A DNA stretch of 18,323 nt from Anaerolineales bacterium UBA5069. GTDB taxonomy: Bacteria > Chloroflexota > Anaerolineae > Caldilineales > Caldilineaceae. Shown here one piece after another: positions 16,114-18,323 of the stretch (position 1 is its first letter; each line of letters starts with the position of its first letter). The notes under the pieces were generated by a model. The model did not search any database. It saw only the letters and a list, made by a program, of their open reading frames with translations, and had not been told where the DNA came from. The DNA is taken from the NCBI GenBank assembly GCA_002415895.1, contig DIAV01000396.1, positions 4,714 through 23,036 of the forward strand, given 5' to 3'. The position numbers and the translations under genes are program-made.

Positions 16114-16236
16114 CGTAAGGTGGAGCCGCAAGCCGTTCCTCATCGCACCCATCCATCGCTGCCCCCCGGCTAGCGTTTCCACCTTACATCTGTTGCCAAA
16201 AAACTCCGGCGCAATGCGCCGGAGTTTCTGTTTCTT
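16114..16236 (+). ncRNA. Candidate orphan small structured RNA
   Basis: From the promoter start to the terminator tail is about 120 nt. A perfect 10-bp closing stem joins GTAAGGTGGA (16115-16124) to TCCACCTTAC (16178-16187). Inside it AGCCG (16131-16135) can pair with CGGCT (16167-16171), leaving a C-rich loop with CACCC, ATCC and CCCCCC. The 3' end is a strong hairpin with a pyrimidine tail. There is no ribosome site or sensible reading frame. It lacks the conserved GGTCAGG/GGAA/AGCAGCC of SRP RNA and the long bubbled hairpin of 6S RNA. A C-rich loop could target G-rich ribosome sites, but that is speculation. Confidence 0.5.
16201..16227. terminator. Bidirectional terminator between small RNA and 219-aa gene
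   Basis: AAACTCCGGCGCA (16201-16213) and TGCGCCGGAGTTT (16215-16227) are perfect inverted arms. The minus-strand tail reads GTTTTTTGG, a good U tract about 85 nt past the stop of the minus-strand gene at 16311. The plus-strand tail is GTTTCTGTTTCTT, adequate to end the candidate small RNA. Confidence 0.8.
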
Positions 16237-16310
16237 ACCCACTGCGCGCTGCCACTCGGCAGATGCGCAATGGATGATGTAGCGGCGGTGCAAGCCGCAG
16301 TCAGTACGCA

Positions 16311-16970
16311 TTACGAGTCTGCACGTTGCGCGCGCAGCGCCAGCCTCTTTTCGCAGCCTGCCACGGCGGCACGAAACGAGCGCGTTGGGTCTGCCGGATC
16401 TTGACCGCGCAGCAGGCGATACTGTTCCAGCCACGGCCGGAAGAGGCGATTGCGCCCACGACGTTCGGGCCCCAGTGCAACCAGTTGCTCCTCCAACCAA
16501 ATATTGCACGCCAGCACAGGCGCACCGGTGCGCGCCGTTTGCAAACGTGCGGCCCCATTAATGGCCAGCAATAGCCCCGTCCGCCTGCCTCCTGCACCGC
16601 GCACGGTGCGGGCAAAGGTCGCGCGCAAATGCCAGCGCACTTCCTCGGCGCGCAATGGAAACGCAGTATCCGTGGCAATCTCCAGGCGCAGCGTCTCTGT
16701 ATCAACCTCCTCAATCAGCAGCAGCACAAGCAGCCGCCCAAAAGGTTCGCCAGCCGAAGGCATGCGCGTATAGATGCCCGCTGCTGCCTGCGCCTCCGAG
16801 CGCACAGGCAGAGGCAAGCGCAACAGGTCCAGCCGTCCCACATGGCAAATCGGCGCCTGACTGCGCATCGCGTTGGCAGCTTGTTCGCTGCGCGCAACCA
16901 GTGCCAGGGCGTCCAGCCACGCCGCAGCCTCACGCATTTCCGTTTCATACACGATCCATGTCTCATCCAT
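16311..16970 (-). CDS. Hypothetical protein, possibly SOS-regulated
   Basis: A 219-aa protein I do not recognise. It has no signal peptide; the one hydrophobic stretch (LLVLLL at ~80-85) is too short for a membrane helix. It is rich in Arg, Ala and Leu; the second half is basic with a PERRGRNRLFRPWLEQYRLL patch near 175-194. Coding use is regular and the start ATG 16968-16970 has GGAA about 9 nt upstream, so it is probably real. It has its own promoter (17042-17070), with a LexA-type palindrome at the start of transcription and a terminator 85 nt past the stop. The neighbour upstream is an XRE/MmyB-like regulator in the same direction. I see no RecA, nuclease, polymerase or SulA-like motif, so a DNA-damage role rests on the operator alone. 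Confidence 0.75.
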   Translation of the reverse strand: MDETWIVYETEMREAAAWLDALALVARSEQAANAMRSQAPICHVGRLDLLRLPLPVRSEAQAAAGIYTRMPSAGEPFGRLLVLLLIEEVDTETLRLEIATDTAFPLRAEEVRWHLRATFARTVRGAGGRRTGLLLAINGAARLQTARTGAPVLACNIWLEEQLVALGPERRGRNRLFRPWLEQYRLLRGQDPADPTRSFRAAVAGCEKRLALRAQRADS

Positions 16971-17022
16971 TGCAACAATTCCATGCTTTCCGCTCGTCTT
17001 CAGGGGACTGTCGACCAGAATA

Positions 17023-17034
17023 GAACATATGTTC
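17023..17034. promoter_or_regulatory. LexA/SOS-box-like palindrome
   Basis: GAACATATGTTC is a perfect 12-bp palindrome followed by C. It matches 13 of 14 positions of the Bacillus DinR/LexA consensus CGAACRNRYGTTYC. It begins about one base past the predicted transcription start of the 219-aa gene, where a bound repressor would block transcription. Whether LexA in this lineage uses the Gram-positive box is assumed, not shown. Confidence 0.6.
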
Positions 17035-17041
17035 CGTTCAG

Positions 17042-17070
17042 AGCATACAAGAACAACCCCGTTTTGCCAA
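17042..17070 (-). promoter_or_regulatory. Promoter of the 219-aa hypothetical gene
   Basis: On the minus strand TTGGCA (17065-17070, 5/6), a 17-bp spacer, and TATGCT (17042-17047, 4/6) give a good sigma-70 type promoter. The start would be near 17035, leaving a 65-nt leader to the ATG at 16970. The SOS-like palindrome occupies the first bases of that leader. Confidence 0.6.
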
Positions 17071-17166
17071 GCGGAAACAAACGGTTGCAGGGAAGCGACT
17101 CGGTTATACCTATGTGGACGCCTGTTTTACGGAGAGGTTGCGCTCTTGGGCAGCTTTGGCTGCTTG

Positions 17167-17994
17167 TTAGCGTGGGCCGACGCGTTGGCAGCGCACCACG
17201 CTGCCAATCTCCGCATTGGCCACCAAACGCTCATGGCGACTGGCTGACGGATGGCCCAGTGGCACCTGTACATAGAGTTCAATCGGTAATGTGCTGTGGG
17301 CTGCACCGCGCGTGACGATGTACTCAATGACCCCCTCGTGCGTGCCAACGCGCAGCGTCAGATTGGCAGCACTTTCGGCGTCCGGCCCGGCGCCGTCGGT
17401 CATTGCCATGTTCCAGTGGTCAATGAACAGGCTGCCGTGCGTGCGCGCCAGGCTGCTCAACATCTTGTGCAGGCGTGTGTCGCCTGCCACGCGCAGCGTG
17501 CGCAAGTAGAAGTGACGGCAGAGTGCACGTGTGGTCGCGTCCCAGCTGTCAGCCAGCAACTCACGCGCACGCTCCGAAAATATGTCCTGCAGGGGGCTGA
17601 GAGGCGCAACGGGCGCTGTTGGCAAGTCCCATAGCGCATGCATAGGACCATTCCAGGCCACGAGATAGTTAAACTCGTCCAATACAAAGGCCGGCAGCGT
17701 CAACATGGCCAGATTTTCGGTCAGTGATGACCAGGCAGCTTTGGCCGCGCCCGCGGAGGGCGGCAGCGGCGCGATACCGGCGCACATTTGCAGTTGGCTT
17801 GCCTCCCAATGTCCCAGGCCATAACCTTGAATCACCATGTCAACGTCGCTACGCTCAACCTCGCGCAAATCTCGCTCCAGGCGAGATAAGGCCGACGATG
17901 AAATGTCTAATGCCAAAGCCGCGTCGCGAAGCGTAAGGTTGCGCTGCAAGCGCAGGCGGCGCATCATCGATCCCGGTGCTTCAGGCGTATCCAT
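17167..17994 (-). CDS. XRE-family transcriptional regulator with MmyB-like ligand-binding domain
   Basis: A 275-aa cytoplasmic regulator. An N-terminal helix-turn-helix of Cro/C1 type spans ~11-65 (LRLQRNLTLRDAALALDISSSALSRLE). The rest (~100-270) resembles the MmyB-like PAS-type domain, with the family phrase VLDEFNYLVAWNGPMHALW at 104-122. MmyB-like regulators are thought to bind small hydrophobic ligands such as fatty acids; the ligand here is unknown. The start is ATG 17992-17994, with GAGAGG about 8 nt upstream; a longer in-frame start at 18045 lies at or before the predicted transcription start. The gene has its own promoter at 18050-18078. It may control the 219-aa gene 196 bp downstream, but that gene has a separate promoter. 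Confidence 0.88.
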   Translation of the reverse strand: MDTPEAPGSMMRRLRLQRNLTLRDAALALDISSSALSRLERDLREVERSDVDMVIQGYGLGHWEASQLQMCAGIAPLPPSAGAAKAAWSSLTENLAMLTLPAFVLDEFNYLVAWNGPMHALWDLPTAPVAPLSPLQDIFSERARELLADSWDATTRALCRHFYLRTLRVAGDTRLHKMLSSLARTHGSLFIDHWNMAMTDGAGPDAESAANLTLRVGTHEGVIEYIVTRGAAHSTLPIELYVQVPLGHPSASRHERLVANAEIGSVVRCQRVGPR

Positions 17995-18049
17995 TGGTTG
18001 TGCCTCTCGGATGGGAGGGTGAATCGCGCCGTTGCGAATCCACATGGTC

Positions 18050-18078
18050 AGTCTATCATGACACAACTTCCAAATCAA
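18050..18078 (-). promoter_or_regulatory. Promoter of the XRE/MmyB-like regulator
   Basis: On the minus strand TTGATT (18073-18078), a 17-bp spacer, and TAGACT (18050-18055), each 4/6 to consensus. Transcription would start near 18043, with a leader of about 49 nt to the ATG at 17994. This excludes the longer reading frame that begins at 18045. Confidence 0.5.
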
Positions 18079-18165
18079 CCAGCTTTTTGCTACAAATTCT
18101 CCACCGCGCCCTACACTCACTTCCTGATTCCGATGTGACCCTGGAAAAGTCGACACATGCAGAAA

Positions 18166-18205
18166 CGCGCAGCGAGGCTTCCGAAGATGGAAGCCTCGCT
18201 GCGCG
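18166..18205 (-). terminator. Strong hairpin, likely minus-strand terminator
   Basis: A perfect 17-bp stem (18166-18182 with 18189-18205) encloses the loop GAAGAT. The minus-strand tail is TTTCTGCATG, a short U tract; the plus-strand tail is G-rich. It lies upstream of the XRE regulator promoter and would end a transcript entering from the right. That transcript could come from a gene beyond the window or from the structured element at 18216-18272. Confidence 0.6.
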
Positions 18206-18215
18206 GGGAGACGCG

Positions 18216-18272
18216 GATAGGCTGCACAGTCCCTGCACCCCCCCACGAAGTGCAGTCGCTATCCAGCCTATC
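18216..18272 (-). ncRNA. Possible second structured small RNA or leader at right edge
   Basis: GATAGGCTG (18216-18224) pairs perfectly with CAGCCTATC (18264-18272). Within it CTGCAC (18233-18238) pairs with GTGCAG (18250-18255), leaving a loop that is G-rich on the minus strand (seven G). A TATACT -10-like box lies just upstream on the minus strand (18281-18286), without a clear -35. The strong hairpin at 18166-18205 follows downstream. The arrangement resembles the candidate RNA at 16114-16236. It may instead be the 3' region of a gene outside the window. No convincing gene was seen in 17995-18323. Confidence 0.3.
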
Positions 18273-18323
18273 TCGAGCAGAGTATACAGTACACGCACAG
18301 TCGCCGCTATGTCCCAGCGCACA

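Noticed and set aside
16114..16236. SRP RNA or 6S RNA near ftsY
   Set aside because: The conserved SRP loop sequences (GGTCAGG, GGAA, AGCAGCC) are absent. It is too short and lacks the bubbled long hairpin of 6S RNA.
17145..17166. Terminator directly after the XRE regulator
   Set aside because: A GCAGC/GCTGC hairpin of 5 bp is present, but the minus-strand tail is not U-rich. It is too weak to call.
18056..18322. An 88-codon minus-strand frame at the right edge
   Set aside because: It spans a 17-bp hairpin, further nested stems and the promoter of the XRE regulator. It shows no ribosome site or family resemblance.

Overview
This is an 18.3 kb stretch of a GC-rich bacterial chromosome. The gene set is ordinary housekeeping plus sugar uptake. 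A class V aminotransferase, a PKMT-like methyltransferase and a CUT1 sugar operon with a UroD-family enzyme suggest Chloroflexota (Anaerolineae/Caldilineae-like). That placement is an inference from gene content, not a phylogeny. No insertion sequence, phage gene, CRISPR array, tRNA or rRNA was seen.

Layout. Left edge: a zinc-ribbon ribosomal protein L28 gene (rpmB, minus) with a terminator, divergent from a DUF2183/App1-type phosphatase (plus). A 250-bp convergent gap follows, holding an unexplained nested inverted-repeat structure. Next on the minus strand is a 1057-aa soluble hybrid sensor histidine kinase with five PAS-like domains. Upstream of it is a minus-strand operon reading uroD-family enzyme, sugar-binding lipoprotein, permease, permease. 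It has large hairpins at two junctions and no ATPase gene. Divergent from that operon are a PLP-dependent class V aminotransferase and a methyltransferase with regulatory and winged-helix domains. Then comes a translation/secretion cluster, ftsY - small HhH protein - prfB, read from an extended -10 promoter and closed by a 32-bp hairpin terminator. prfB carries the classic +1 programmed frameshift site.

The right 2.7 kb is the least ordinary part. A gene-free region (15668-16310) contains a minus-strand G-quadruplex motif and a promoter with tandem direct repeats beside its -35. That promoter drives what looks like a free-standing ~120-nt structured RNA ending in a bidirectional terminator. 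Converging on it is an unrecognised 219-aa gene whose own promoter has a perfect GAAC-N4-GTTC palindrome, the Bacillus-type LexA/SOS box, at the expected start of transcription. Upstream is an XRE/MmyB-like regulator with a good promoter. The window ends in another gene-free stretch with nested hairpins that could be a second small RNA.

The coding calls are mostly strong. The RNA and regulatory calls rest on base pairing and promoter spacing read by eye. None has been tested by database search, folding energy or transcription data.
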